The position numbers were made by a program, and so were the translations under genes. Shown here piece after piece: positions 42,192 through 50,522 of a DNA stretch of 64,000 nucleotides. The notes under the pieces are model-generated. The model did not search any database. It saw nothing but the letters and a program-made list of their open reading frames with translations, and was not told where the DNA came from. This stretch comes from Comamonadaceae bacterium. GTDB taxonomy: Bacteria > Pseudomonadota > Gammaproteobacteria > Burkholderiales > Burkholderiaceae_C. Within the stretch, counting starts at the first letter, position 1. Each line of letters starts with the position of its first letter. The stretch covers positions 62,001 to 126,000 of the forward strand of contig CANFOS010000004.1 in NCBI GenBank assembly GCA_947448735.1, read 5' to 3'.

Positions 42192-43595
42192 ATGAGTAAA
42201 GTGAAACGCAAAAATAATGCTACCCGTGGCGGTTTGTCTACCCTTTTGGGTGTGCGGGTAGGTTGGCTGCTGTTCGTCGCTGCGTTTTTAGGGTCGATGG
42301 CCGTTGCTTTGCTTGTACAACTGGTCCTGTTGCCTTATTTCTTGCCACAGCTGCATGCTGGGCACGGCATGCTGGTGGGCGGGGACTCTGCGGGCATGCA
42401 CGCTACTGCGGCTGCGTTGGCCGAGCGTATTCGCTCTGAAGGCTGGGCAGTGTGGGAGCTTCGGCCAGCGGGCAATGCGCCGACTGGCATTGCTGCGGCA
42501 GTCTATGTTTTTGTGACGCCTGAGCCTTACATGCTGGCGCCGTTGAATGCGCTGGTGCATGCTGCTGGTGGCTTGGCTATTTACTTGATAGCGTTTGGCA
42601 TATCCCGACATCGGCTGGCATCGGTGGCGGCAGCCATGCCGTTTTTGCTGTTCCCGTCTGCGGCCAGCTGGTACGCCCAGATTCATAAAGACGGTATCTT
42701 TGCGCTGGGTATGCTTTTGTGCGCCTTGGGGTGGATGCAGGCTTTCCGCCGTGACTTTTGGCTGGTTGGTGTGCCGCGTTATGCAGCTTTGTTGCTGCCT
42801 CTTGCTGCGGGGCTTTTCCTTATCTGGCTGGTTCGGCCCCACATCATGGTGCTGATGCAGGCGGTCGGGCTGGTCACTACCGTGTTTGGTTTGGGTGTGG
42901 TGTTGGTGTGGTGGCGCAAAGGTGTGCTTGGCGGCCACCGGGCTTTGCTGGCGGCTTTTGTATTTTTGGCCATTCCTGCACTGATGGTGTTGGCAAAGCC
43001 GTCAGACTACCGGGTTGAAAGCTGGAAAGGCGATGTCGTTGCGCGCGAGTCTGTGATGCGCTACATGCCCAGCGCTTGCTTGCTGGAGCGCGGGGATTAC
43101 GCAAGCGTTGACAGGCTGCCCATCACCGTTGCTGCCATGCGTGATTTTTTCATTTCAGGTTACCGCAATGCCAAAAGCAATATGGACCCAGACTTCATAC
43201 CCGGCACGGTTTGTAATCTCATCGGCTATTTGCCTCGCGCCTTGCAAATAGGTTTTTTGGCGCCTTTTCCCAGTGCCTGGCTGTCCGACGGCAGCATCGC
43301 CGCCAGTACGATGATGCGGCGCGTCATCAGCTTTGAGATGCTGGCCGTGTACGCCGGTTTACTGCTTTTGCCGCTGGCCCTGTGGGACTATCGCCGCAAG
43401 CCTGAGTTTTGGTTCGTCCTTGGCTTTTTTACCTTGCTGATGGTGATTCATGTTTACCTGGTGCCTAACTTGGGCACGCTCCACCGTATGCGTTACGCGT
43501 TTTTGACGGCGGTTGTGGGAATTGCGATCAGCGCAGGTGTTCGACATATATCGATTCGCCGGGTGGATCGCGAGGGACAAGAAGCCGCCGCATAA
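42192..43595 (+). CDS. Polytopic membrane protein, possible polysaccharide polymerase (Wzy-like), copy 1
   Basis: 467 aa with about ten hydrophobic segments. Landmarks: PYFLPQLHAGHGMLVGGDSA, LFPSAASWYAQIHKDGIFAL, LPRALQIGFLAPFPSAWL, and PNLGTLHRMRYAF. A second copy of this family is at 56782. FPS...W...KD is seen in O-antigen polymerase-like and EpsG-like proteins, so polymerisation at the periplasmic face is a fair guess, but not proven. A 207-bp noncoding stretch precedes it. Confidence 0.6.
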   Translation: MSKVKRKNNATRGGLSTLLGVRVGWLLFVAAFLGSMAVALLVQLVLLPYFLPQLHAGHGMLVGGDSAGMHATAAALAERIRSEGWAVWELRPAGNAPTGIAAAVYVFVTPEPYMLAPLNALVHAAGGLAIYLIAFGISRHRLASVAAAMPFLLFPSAASWYAQIHKDGIFALGMLLCALGWMQAFRRDFWLVGVPRYAALLLPLAAGLFLIWLVRPHIMVLMQAVGLVTTVFGLGVVLVWWRKGVLGGHRALLAAFVFLAIPALMVLAKPSDYRVESWKGDVVARESVMRYMPSACLLERGDYASVDRLPITVAAMRDFFISGYRNAKSNMDPDFIPGTVCNLIGYLPRALQIGFLAPFPSAWLSDGSIAASTMMRRVISFEMLAVYAGLLLLPLALWDYRRKPEFWFVLGFFTLLMVIHVYLVPNLGTLHRMRYAFLTAVVGIAISAGVRHISIRRVDREGQEAAA

Positions 43596-43630
43596 GCTTA
43601 CAGGTGCCGGAGGTGCGAGGGCTACAATAA

Positions 43631-43792
43631 ATGTGGCCGATACCGCCGGAAATCGACCAATTTATTGCCCTGATTCAGGTTACTTCTCTCTTCAAATCAA
43701 AAGTCACGAGAACTTTCCAGATGATTACTCGCCATGGATTTTTGAGCTGCGCCGAAGGTATGCGCCTGGCCTACCTGACGCCTGATGCTTGA
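43631..43792 (+). other. Short open frame before the ABC exporter (uncertain)
   Basis: An ATG-started frame of 53 codons ends eight bases inside the ABC exporter gene. I see no family features. A parallel frame (GTG at 43634) is also open to 43785. It may only be the spacer between the two membrane proteins. Confidence 0.15.
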
Positions 43793-45560
43793 TCTAGCAG
43801 CTTTTAGGCGCCTGTTTGCTGACATCTGGTCGGTATTTGGTTTCCGATACGCCATCTATCTTTGTTTGCTGGCCCTCACGGGCCTGATGGAAGGTATGAC
43901 GATCGCCGGCGTGGTGCCGCTTCTCAGTGCCATTGGCATCGGTGAAGGCGGTGGGGGTGCTGGCGGAGTTGTTAGCGGCACAGTGCTTGGCTTTCTGGGG
44001 TGGTTGGGCATGGGTACTTCTGTGTCAGCGATTGCCGGGTTGATTCTGGCGTCACTGTTTTTAAGCACTGCGTTTTTCCTGGCCCAGGCTTATATGGGCG
44101 TTTCCCTTCAGACGGGCTACGTTAGTCGTTGGCAAAAGCGTTTGCTCATCGGTATTTTTGCGGCAAATTGGGGCCTGTTTCTGAAAACCAGAAACGGTGA
44201 TTTGATCAACTCCGTGGTCACTGAAACCCAGCGACTTGGCGGAGCTTTTTATCAGACGGGTTTGCTGTTAACGGGCGTGCTGCACAGCTTCATTTACATG
44301 GCTCTAGCGGCCACGCTCTCTGGCCTGACAACATTAGGTGTTATCGCCGGGGGGGCGCTGTTGTTTTTGATCACCCGGCCCCTGATTCAACGCGCCTACC
44401 GCGTTGGCGCAGGCATCAGCCATGAAAACGCCGAATTGCAGGTCAAACTTGGTGAGTTTGCCGCCAGCGCCAAGCTACTGAAGGCCACAGCGACTGAAAA
44501 CGAAGCCTTGAGCGTGATGGACGGGATTGTTAAGAGACTGCGAAAACATGTTCTTTCAAACTCTTTTGATGCGCAAATCGTCAAGGGTATTTTTGACTTC
44601 GGCGCTGCAGCCATGGTTGCCAGCATTTTGGTGATCAGTCGCAGTGTGTTGAATATTGACGCTGCGGTCATTTTGGTCATTCTGGCCATTTTTATTCGCC
44701 TTATTCCCAAACTGACAGGTCTACAGCAAAGCTTGCAGTCGCTGACGGGCAGTTTGCCGGCTGTCGCAAACCTCCATGATATGGCTCGCACTGTTGAGGC
44801 AGAGGCTGAAACATCACCTTCAGGGCCACTGCCGCCGTTGCTGTCCAGCGGCCCGTTTGCGTTGCAGCTTCGTGATGTCGCGGTGAATCATGGCGATGCC
44901 CAAATCATTTCAGGTTTGTCGATTGATATACCGGCAGGTGCTTGCGTCGCACTGGTGGGGCGTTCAGGGGCGGGCAAGTCAACACTTGTCGATGCCATGC
45001 TGGGGCTGATCCCTTTGAAGGCCGGTTCTGTCAGTGTCAACGGTTTGGACCTGCAACAACTGCCCATTCAGGCGTTTCGCAGGCGCATTGGTTACATGGG
45101 CCAAGAAACCATGCTCTACAACACCACCATACGCGGGAATATTTTGTGGAGTCAGCCGCAGCTCAGTGACGAAATCGTGATGCTGGCTGCCCAGCGTGCG
45201 GCTGCCGACGGATTTATTTCGCAATCTGCACACGGCCTGGACACCATGGTCGGTGACCGTGGTGGCCGGTTGTCAGGCGGTGAGCGCCAACGCCTGGGCC
45301 TGACCCGGGCTTTGCTTGGCGACCCGGGTTTGCTGATTCTTGACGAGGCTGCCAGTGCGCTTGATGCAGAAACTGATGCGTCGGTCACCAGGGCGCTAGA
45401 GCAGCTCAAAGGCAGAGTCACCATGGTTGTGATTTCGCACCGCCTCTCGTCGGTGCGGATGGCTGACTACATTTATGTGCTCGACAAAGGCGAAGTGGTC
45501 GAATCAGGGACGTGGGCTGAACTTGAGGGTAATCATGGCCTGTTCAGCCGTTTGATGTAG
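43785..45560 (+). CDS. ABC transporter, fused permease and ATPase (MsbA-like exporter)
   Basis: 591 aa. The N-terminal membrane domain has six likely segments; a glycine-rich loop (GIGEGGGGAGG) lies after the first. The ATPase domain has Walker A GRSGAGKST at about 391-399, Q-loop MGQETML, signature LSGGERQRLG, Walker B LLILDEAASALD, and the H-loop VISHRLSS. PglK/WlaB-type half transporters flip lipid-linked oligosaccharides; the same job here is plausible. A Wzx-type flippase also exists at 50486, which makes two export routes in the locus. Confidence 0.88.
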   Translation: MLDLAAFRRLFADIWSVFGFRYAIYLCLLALTGLMEGMTIAGVVPLLSAIGIGEGGGGAGGVVSGTVLGFLGWLGMGTSVSAIAGLILASLFLSTAFFLAQAYMGVSLQTGYVSRWQKRLLIGIFAANWGLFLKTRNGDLINSVVTETQRLGGAFYQTGLLLTGVLHSFIYMALAATLSGLTTLGVIAGGALLFLITRPLIQRAYRVGAGISHENAELQVKLGEFAASAKLLKATATENEALSVMDGIVKRLRKHVLSNSFDAQIVKGIFDFGAAAMVASILVISRSVLNIDAAVILVILAIFIRLIPKLTGLQQSLQSLTGSLPAVANLHDMARTVEAEAETSPSGPLPPLLSSGPFALQLRDVAVNHGDAQIISGLSIDIPAGACVALVGRSGAGKSTLVDAMLGLIPLKAGSVSVNGLDLQQLPIQAFRRRIGYMGQETMLYNTTIRGNILWSQPQLSDEIVMLAAQRAAADGFISQSAHGLDTMVGDRGGRLSGGERQRLGLTRALLGDPGLLILDEAASALDAETDASVTRALEQLKGRVTMVVISHRLSSVRMADYIYVLDKGEVVESGTWAELEGNHGLFSRLM

Positions 45561-45589
45561 CGCTGTTGCGCGATTTGTAAGACCATTCT

Positions 45590-46726
45590 TTGAAGATACT
45601 TCACATCATCACATCTCTTGAGCAGGGCGGTGCCGAAGCCGTACTGTGCAGGTTGGTCACCTCGAAAGCAGAGGGCATTGAACACGCAGTTGTTTCGCTT
45701 AAGGGCGAGGGTTTTTATAGCCCTTTGTTGGTCGCTGGCGGTGTTGCCGTGCATTATTTTGATTTTGGTCGGTTTCTCCAATGGAATAGCCTTTCCGAAT
45801 TGAAACGTCTGATCAAACTGATTGCTGAAGTTTCACCGAATGTTGTGCAGACCTGGCTATATCACGCCGATCTGGTGGGCGGCCTTGCTGCCCGCTTGGC
45901 TGGCTGCAAGGCTGTGGTTTGGGGTGTCAGATCAGCTTCATTGAGCCCCTTGTTGATGGGCCGCTCTACCCGTTTCGTGGCTTGGCTTTGTGCCAGACTG
46001 TCAGGTTTTATTCCCACAGTTGTTGCAACTTGCTCGCAGGAGGCGGCCAAGGTACATCAGCGCCTGGGTTATGACGCTTCAAAGTTCGAGGTCATTGCGA
46101 ACGGTTTTGACTTGAAGACATTTAAGCCAGATGCGATTGCGCGCAAGCTGCGTCGCCAGTCGTGGGGCGCGAGTGACAACGAGGTGCTCATAGGCTGCGT
46201 GGCACGCTGGGATCCTTACAAAGACCATGCCAACTTGCTGGAGGCCTTGTCAATTGCCCTGTCGGGTGGTTGCCAATTGCGTTGTGTTCTCGTGGGTGGT
46301 GGTCTGGATGACCGCAACCCGACGCTGAGCGGACTGATGGCTAAGTACAATCTTGCCGAATCGGTCATTTTGGCTGGCAAGCAAAGCGATATCCCTTCTG
46401 TTATGAACGCACTTGACTTTCATGTCCTGCCCAGCGCGAGCGAGGCCTTCCCCAACGTTGTAGCCGAGGCCATGGCCTGCGGGGTTCCTGCCATCGTGAC
46501 AGACGTTGGCGACGCATCGCTGATTGTTGGCGACACAGGCTGGGTTGTACCGCCCAAAAATCCTCAACTGCTTGCCCGCGCGCTGATTGATGCGGTTGCT
46601 GGCGCGCGTCTTGACGGGCATGTGCAACGTCGTGACGCTGCGCGACAACGCATTGCTGACAATTTCAGCCTGGACAAAATGACCCGTTCTTATGTGCACC
46701 TTTGGCGATCGGTGGTGTCGAAGTGA
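45590..46726 (+). CDS. Family 4 glycosyltransferase
   Basis: 378 aa, apparent TTG start. ILHIITSLEQGGAEAVLCRL at the N-terminus; in the C-terminal donor domain VARWDPYKDHANLLEAL, LPSASEAFPNVVAEAMACGV and PAIVTDVGDASLIVGD, with the E-x7-E motif. It is the PelF/GtfB-type retaining fold. It overlaps the rfbG start (GTGA), so it may be expressed with the CDP-sugar genes, possibly using their product. Confidence 0.88.
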   Translation: MKILHIITSLEQGGAEAVLCRLVTSKAEGIEHAVVSLKGEGFYSPLLVAGGVAVHYFDFGRFLQWNSLSELKRLIKLIAEVSPNVVQTWLYHADLVGGLAARLAGCKAVVWGVRSASLSPLLMGRSTRFVAWLCARLSGFIPTVVATCSQEAAKVHQRLGYDASKFEVIANGFDLKTFKPDAIARKLRRQSWGASDNEVLIGCVARWDPYKDHANLLEALSIALSGGCQLRCVLVGGGLDDRNPTLSGLMAKYNLAESVILAGKQSDIPSVMNALDFHVLPSASEAFPNVVAEAMACGVPAIVTDVGDASLIVGDTGWVVPPKNPQLLARALIDAVAGARLDGHVQRRDAARQRIADNFSLDKMTRSYVHLWRSVVSK

Positions 46727-47838
46727 TATCAGCTTCTTCTTTTTCGACTAATGGGCGCAATGTCGTTTGCTTTGACAATATTTTTCATGGACGCAGGGTA
46801 CTTTTAACGGGACACACAGGTTTCAAGGGAAGCTGGCTGGCTCTGTGGCTAAAGCGATTAGCAGCCGATGTGGCTTGCCTGGCCTTAGTACCTGATACTG
46901 TGCCCAGCCATTGGTCATTGTTGAACCTCGGCCTTGAAGAGCACCTGGTTGATATTCGTGACTACGCCGCAGTACAAAAAACTGTCTCTCTGGTTAAGCC
47001 TGACATCGTTTTTCATCTTGCTGCCCAGCCTTTGGTACGCCGCTCATATGCCGATCCACTGACAACTTGGGCGACCAATGTGCAAGGCACAGCCCACGTC
47101 CTAGAGGCTTGCCGCCAAGAGGCCAGTGTCAAGGCTATTGTGGCGGTCACTACAGACAAGTGTTATGAAAACCAGGAGTGGCTGTGGGGCTATCGTGAAA
47201 ACGATCGCCTGGGCGGACACGATCCTTACTCTGCCTCAAAAGCTGGGGCTGAACTTGTCGCCGCCAGCTACCGCAAATCGTATTTCAGCAGCGAAGGCTC
47301 GCCGCTTTTGGCGACAGCGCGCGCTGGCAATGTGATCGGTGGCGGAGACTGGTCAGAAGACCGCCTCATCCCCGACATGGTCAGGGCCAGCAAGCTGGGC
47401 GCGTCTGTCGAAATTCGGTCGCCCAACGCAACTCGGCCTTGGCAGCATGTGCTGGAGTCCTTGTCTGGATATCTCTTGCTGGGGCAACGCTTGTTGCAAA
47501 GGCAATCTGGTTTTGCAGAGGCCTGGAACTTTGGTCCCGATGAATCAGGCAACCAGACAGTATCTGCTGTGCTGTCGAAGCTCAATCAGCACTGGGACGG
47601 GCTGCGCTGGCATGTTACGGGCATGCCACAGCCGCATGAGGCGGGACTTCTACAACTTGACAGTACCAAGGCGCGTGCCCTTCTTCAATGGTCGCCCGTC
47701 TGGGGCTTTGACGAAGGCCTGAAACGCACAGCCGACTGGTATCGCCTTTACCTTGAAAAGGGGGAAGTCAGCACAGACGCCCAACTGTCTGACTATGTGA
47801 ATGATGCGATGACCAAGCATGTTGGCTGGGCGGTTTGA
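46723..47838 (+). CDS. rfbG: CDP-glucose 4,6-dehydratase
   Basis: 371 aa from a GTG overlapping the previous stop. LLTGHTGFKGSWLALWLKRL is diagnostic; VAVTTDKCYENQEWLWGYRE, the Y-x3-K in PYSASKAGAELVA, and ARAGNVIGGGDWSEDRLIPD follow. It converts CDP-glucose to CDP-4-keto-6-deoxyglucose. Its substrate comes from RfbF at 36227; the two genes are normally adjacent. Confidence 0.95.
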   Translation: MISASSFSTNGRNVVCFDNIFHGRRVLLTGHTGFKGSWLALWLKRLAADVACLALVPDTVPSHWSLLNLGLEEHLVDIRDYAAVQKTVSLVKPDIVFHLAAQPLVRRSYADPLTTWATNVQGTAHVLEACRQEASVKAIVAVTTDKCYENQEWLWGYRENDRLGGHDPYSASKAGAELVAASYRKSYFSSEGSPLLATARAGNVIGGGDWSEDRLIPDMVRASKLGASVEIRSPNATRPWQHVLESLSGYLLLGQRLLQRQSGFAEAWNFGPDESGNQTVSAVLSKLNQHWDGLRWHVTGMPQPHEAGLLQLDSTKARALLQWSPVWGFDEGLKRTADWYRLYLEKGEVSTDAQLSDYVNDAMTKHVGWAV

Positions 47839-47839
47839 C

Positions 47840-48391
47840 GTGAAACTTGTCTCAACCTCAATTGCAGGCGTTTTTGTTGCACAAACCAATGCCTTTCAAG
47901 ATAGCCGAGGTGCCTTCGCGCGCTTGTACTGCGAGAGCGAACTCGCCGAGGCAGCAAAAGGACGACAAATTCGGCAGATCAACCATTCGCGTACTGCAGC
48001 CGTTGGTGCAGTCAGGGGCATGCACTTCCAGTTTGCGCCTCATGCTGAAACTAAAATGGTGCGCTGTCTCAAGGGGCGTGTTTGGGATGTGGCTGTGGAT
48101 TTGCGAGAAGGCTCGCCCACCTTTTTGCAGCATCATGCACAGGAGTTGTCGCCCTTAAACGCGTTGATGCTGGTCATACCTGAAGGGTGTGCACATGGTT
48201 TTCAGGTCCTGGAGCCAGATTCAGAACTTCTATATTTGCACACCGCCAATTACACACCTGATGCTGAGGGCGGTGTCCGTTTTGATGACCCGGCCTTGAA
48301 TTTGCCGTGGCCTTTGCACATATCGGACTTGTCCGAACGGGACAAACAGCATCCACTCCTCAATAAAAACTTCCGAGGTCTTACCATATGA
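47840..48391 (+). CDS. dTDP-4-dehydrorhamnose 3,5-epimerase-family protein (CDP-sugar epimerase)
   Basis: 183 aa from the GTG at 47840; an ATG at 47819 inside rfbG is the alternative. Cupin epimerase motifs: DSRGAFARLYCESEL, SRTAAVGAVRGMHFQ with the active-site histidine, VWDVAVDLREGSPTFLQHH, IPEGCAHGFQVLE. It is diverged from the rmlC at 9564. Between rfbG and a C-methyltransferase it most likely epimerises the CDP-4-keto-6-deoxyhexose at C3 and/or C5. Its stop overlaps the next start (ATGA). Confidence 0.87.
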   Translation: MKLVSTSIAGVFVAQTNAFQDSRGAFARLYCESELAEAAKGRQIRQINHSRTAAVGAVRGMHFQFAPHAETKMVRCLKGRVWDVAVDLREGSPTFLQHHAQELSPLNALMLVIPEGCAHGFQVLEPDSELLYLHTANYTPDAEGGVRFDDPALNLPWPLHISDLSERDKQHPLLNKNFRGLTI

Positions 48392-49611
48392 ATTGCCGTC
48401 ATTGCAATGCGCCACTTGAGCATGTTTTCCTGGACTTGGGCTTTGCCCCACCGTCTAACGCTTATCTGACCGCATCTGAGCTTCAGGCTCCGGAGCAGTA
48501 TTTCCCGTTAAAGCTGTTTGTCTGTGACACATGTTGGCTGGTTCAGACCGAAGACTACTCGCGCTCCGACGAACTCTTTACCAAAGACTACGCTTACTTT
48601 TCATCGACATCGACCACATGGTTGACGCATGCGAAGTCTTACGTCGACATGATCACTTCAAGGCTTGGTCTGGGTGCTGAAAGTTTTGTGATCGAGGTTG
48701 CATCAAACGACGGTTATTTGCTCAAGAATTTTGTGGCCAACGGTGTGCCTTGCCTGGGCGTGGAGCCTACAGACAGCACGGCAGCTGCGGCTGAAGCGAT
48801 CGGCATTCCCGTTGCGCGTGAGTTTTTCGGTCAAAACTTTGCTGAAAAGCTCGTGAAGTCTGGCAAGCAGGCCGACTTGATCATTGGCAACAATGTGTAT
48901 GCCCACGTGCCGGACATCAACGACTTCACGGCGGGCATGAAGACTGCGCTCAAACCAGGTGGAACCATCACGCTCGAGTTCCCTCACCTCATGAACCTGA
49001 TGGGCCTGAACCAGTTTGATACCGTCTATCACGAGCATTACTCCTACCTGTCTTTGCAGTCAGTGCGTTCGATCTTTTCGAAAGCGGGGCTGCGTGTGTT
49101 TGATGTAGAGCAGATTCCAACGCACGGTGGTAGCTTGCGTATTTTTGGTTGCCATGACGCCGACACTCGTGCAGACAGCGAAGCGGTTGTGCGTGTTCTT
49201 GCAGAAGAAATCAGTAATGGCTTGCAGGATTTGCCAACCTACCAGCGGTTTCAGCGCGCGGCTGATATTGTCAAAAACCGTTTATTGGCGTTTCTGGTGG
49301 ATGCTTCGCTGGCGGGCAAGACTGTGGCCGCGTATGGTGCTGCCGCCAAAGGCAACACCCTGATGAACTATGCAGGTATCAAACCCGACCTGATTACTTT
49401 TGTGTGTGACGCAGCCGCTGCCAAGCAGAACAAGTTCATGCCGGGAAGTCATATTCCTATTTTTACGCCTGACGAAATGCGCAAACGGCGACCCGACTAC
49501 GTTGTCATCTTGCCTTGGAATATTGCCGATGAGGTGATCAAATCGAACGGCTTCGTCAGGGAATGGGGTGGCAAATTCGTCGTCGCGGTACCAGAGCTGC
49601 GAATATTCTGA
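48388..49611 (+). CDS. Sugar C-methyltransferase (zinc-ribbon class I SAM enzyme)
   Basis: 407 aa. An N-terminal zinc-binding domain (C3-x2-C6 and C46-x2-C49) precedes the SAM domain (FVIEVASNDGYLLKNFVANG); a C-terminal domain has AYGAAAKGNTLMNYAG and PDYVVILPWN. This three-domain layout is that of NDP-4-ketosugar C-3 methyltransferases such as TcaB9, TylCIII and NovU. The HEHYSYLSL segment carries the likely catalytic His-Glu pair. It should give a C-branched 6-deoxyhexose. It is coupled at both ends to neighbours of the CDP-sugar pathway. Confidence 0.9.
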   Translation: MNCRHCNAPLEHVFLDLGFAPPSNAYLTASELQAPEQYFPLKLFVCDTCWLVQTEDYSRSDELFTKDYAYFSSTSTTWLTHAKSYVDMITSRLGLGAESFVIEVASNDGYLLKNFVANGVPCLGVEPTDSTAAAAEAIGIPVAREFFGQNFAEKLVKSGKQADLIIGNNVYAHVPDINDFTAGMKTALKPGGTITLEFPHLMNLMGLNQFDTVYHEHYSYLSLQSVRSIFSKAGLRVFDVEQIPTHGGSLRIFGCHDADTRADSEAVVRVLAEEISNGLQDLPTYQRFQRAADIVKNRLLAFLVDASLAGKTVAAYGAAAKGNTLMNYAGIKPDLITFVCDAAAAKQNKFMPGSHIPIFTPDEMRKRRPDYVVILPWNIADEVIKSNGFVREWGGKFVVAVPELRIF

Positions 49612-50522
49612 TGAAAGTTCTTGTCACGGGCGGCAGTGGTTTTATTGGGCAATATTGCCTGACTCAGCTGCACAGCAAAGGCTACGAAGTACATGCGGTC
49701 TCGTCTGTCCCAAGATCCGATACTGAGTCGGTTCAATGGCACCAGGCCAGTCTGTTGGATGCAGTACAGACACGTGCACTTGTGCGTGCAGTCAAGCCAT
49801 CCCATTTGCTGCACCTGGCTTGGTACACCAAGCATGGTAGGTACTGGACCGCACCTGAAAACCTGGATTGGGTTAACGGCAGTCTTGCACTGATGCGGGA
49901 GTTCTCTGAATCGGGTGGGCGCCGTCTGGTATCTGCTGGCACCTGTGCAGAGTACGACTGGAATCACGGCGTGTGTATTGAGGATCAAACACCGTTGGTA
50001 CCCGCAACGCTTTACGGAAGCTACAAGCACGCCATGCAACTGATGCAGAGTGCATGGTGCGCGCAAGACGGTGTTTCAGGGGCGTGGGGCAGGGTGTTTT
50101 CACTCTACGGACCGGCGGAATATCCTGATCGTCTGGTGGCTTCGGTCATACGTGCATTGTTGCGCGGTGAAGTGGCAACCTGTGGAAACGGTAGCTTGGT
50201 GCGTGACTATTCACATGCTGAAGATGTTGCCGCCGCTTTTGTCGCTGTACTCGAAAGCGGCATTGAAGGCCCGATCAATATTGGCTCCGGAGACGGCATT
50301 AGCCTTCATGATCTGGTTGAAAAAATCGCTGTAAAACTTGATGGCACCAAGCTCATCAGGTATCGACCACCCTCTTTGGTGCCAAGTACCGAACCTGCAT
50401 TGTTACTGCCAGATGTCTCCCGTCTTCTGTCTTCTGGATGGCAAAAAAAGTTTGACCTCGATAGCGGGCTGGACGACACCATCGCATGGTGGCGTCGGCA
50501 GCCGGGAATGTCCGTGGCCTGA
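49611..50522 (+). CDS. NAD-dependent epimerase/reductase (probable CDP-4-ketosugar reductase)
   Basis: 303 aa, starting in the methyltransferase stop (TGATG). VTGGSGFIGQYCLTQLHSKG, SAGTCAEYDWNHG, Y-x3-K in LYGSYKHAMQ, and RVFSLYGPAEYPDRLV. At the end of the rfbG-epimerase-C-methyltransferase set, a C4 ketoreductase is the missing step, so this is the likely role. It overlaps the flippase gene by up to 37 bases. Confidence 0.82.
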   Translation: MKVLVTGGSGFIGQYCLTQLHSKGYEVHAVSSVPRSDTESVQWHQASLLDAVQTRALVRAVKPSHLLHLAWYTKHGRYWTAPENLDWVNGSLALMREFSESGGRRLVSAGTCAEYDWNHGVCIEDQTPLVPATLYGSYKHAMQLMQSAWCAQDGVSGAWGRVFSLYGPAEYPDRLVASVIRALLRGEVATCGNGSLVRDYSHAEDVAAAFVAVLESGIEGPINIGSGDGISLHDLVEKIAVKLDGTKLIRYRPPSLVPSTEPALLLPDVSRLLSSGWQKKFDLDSGLDDTIAWWRRQPGMSVA

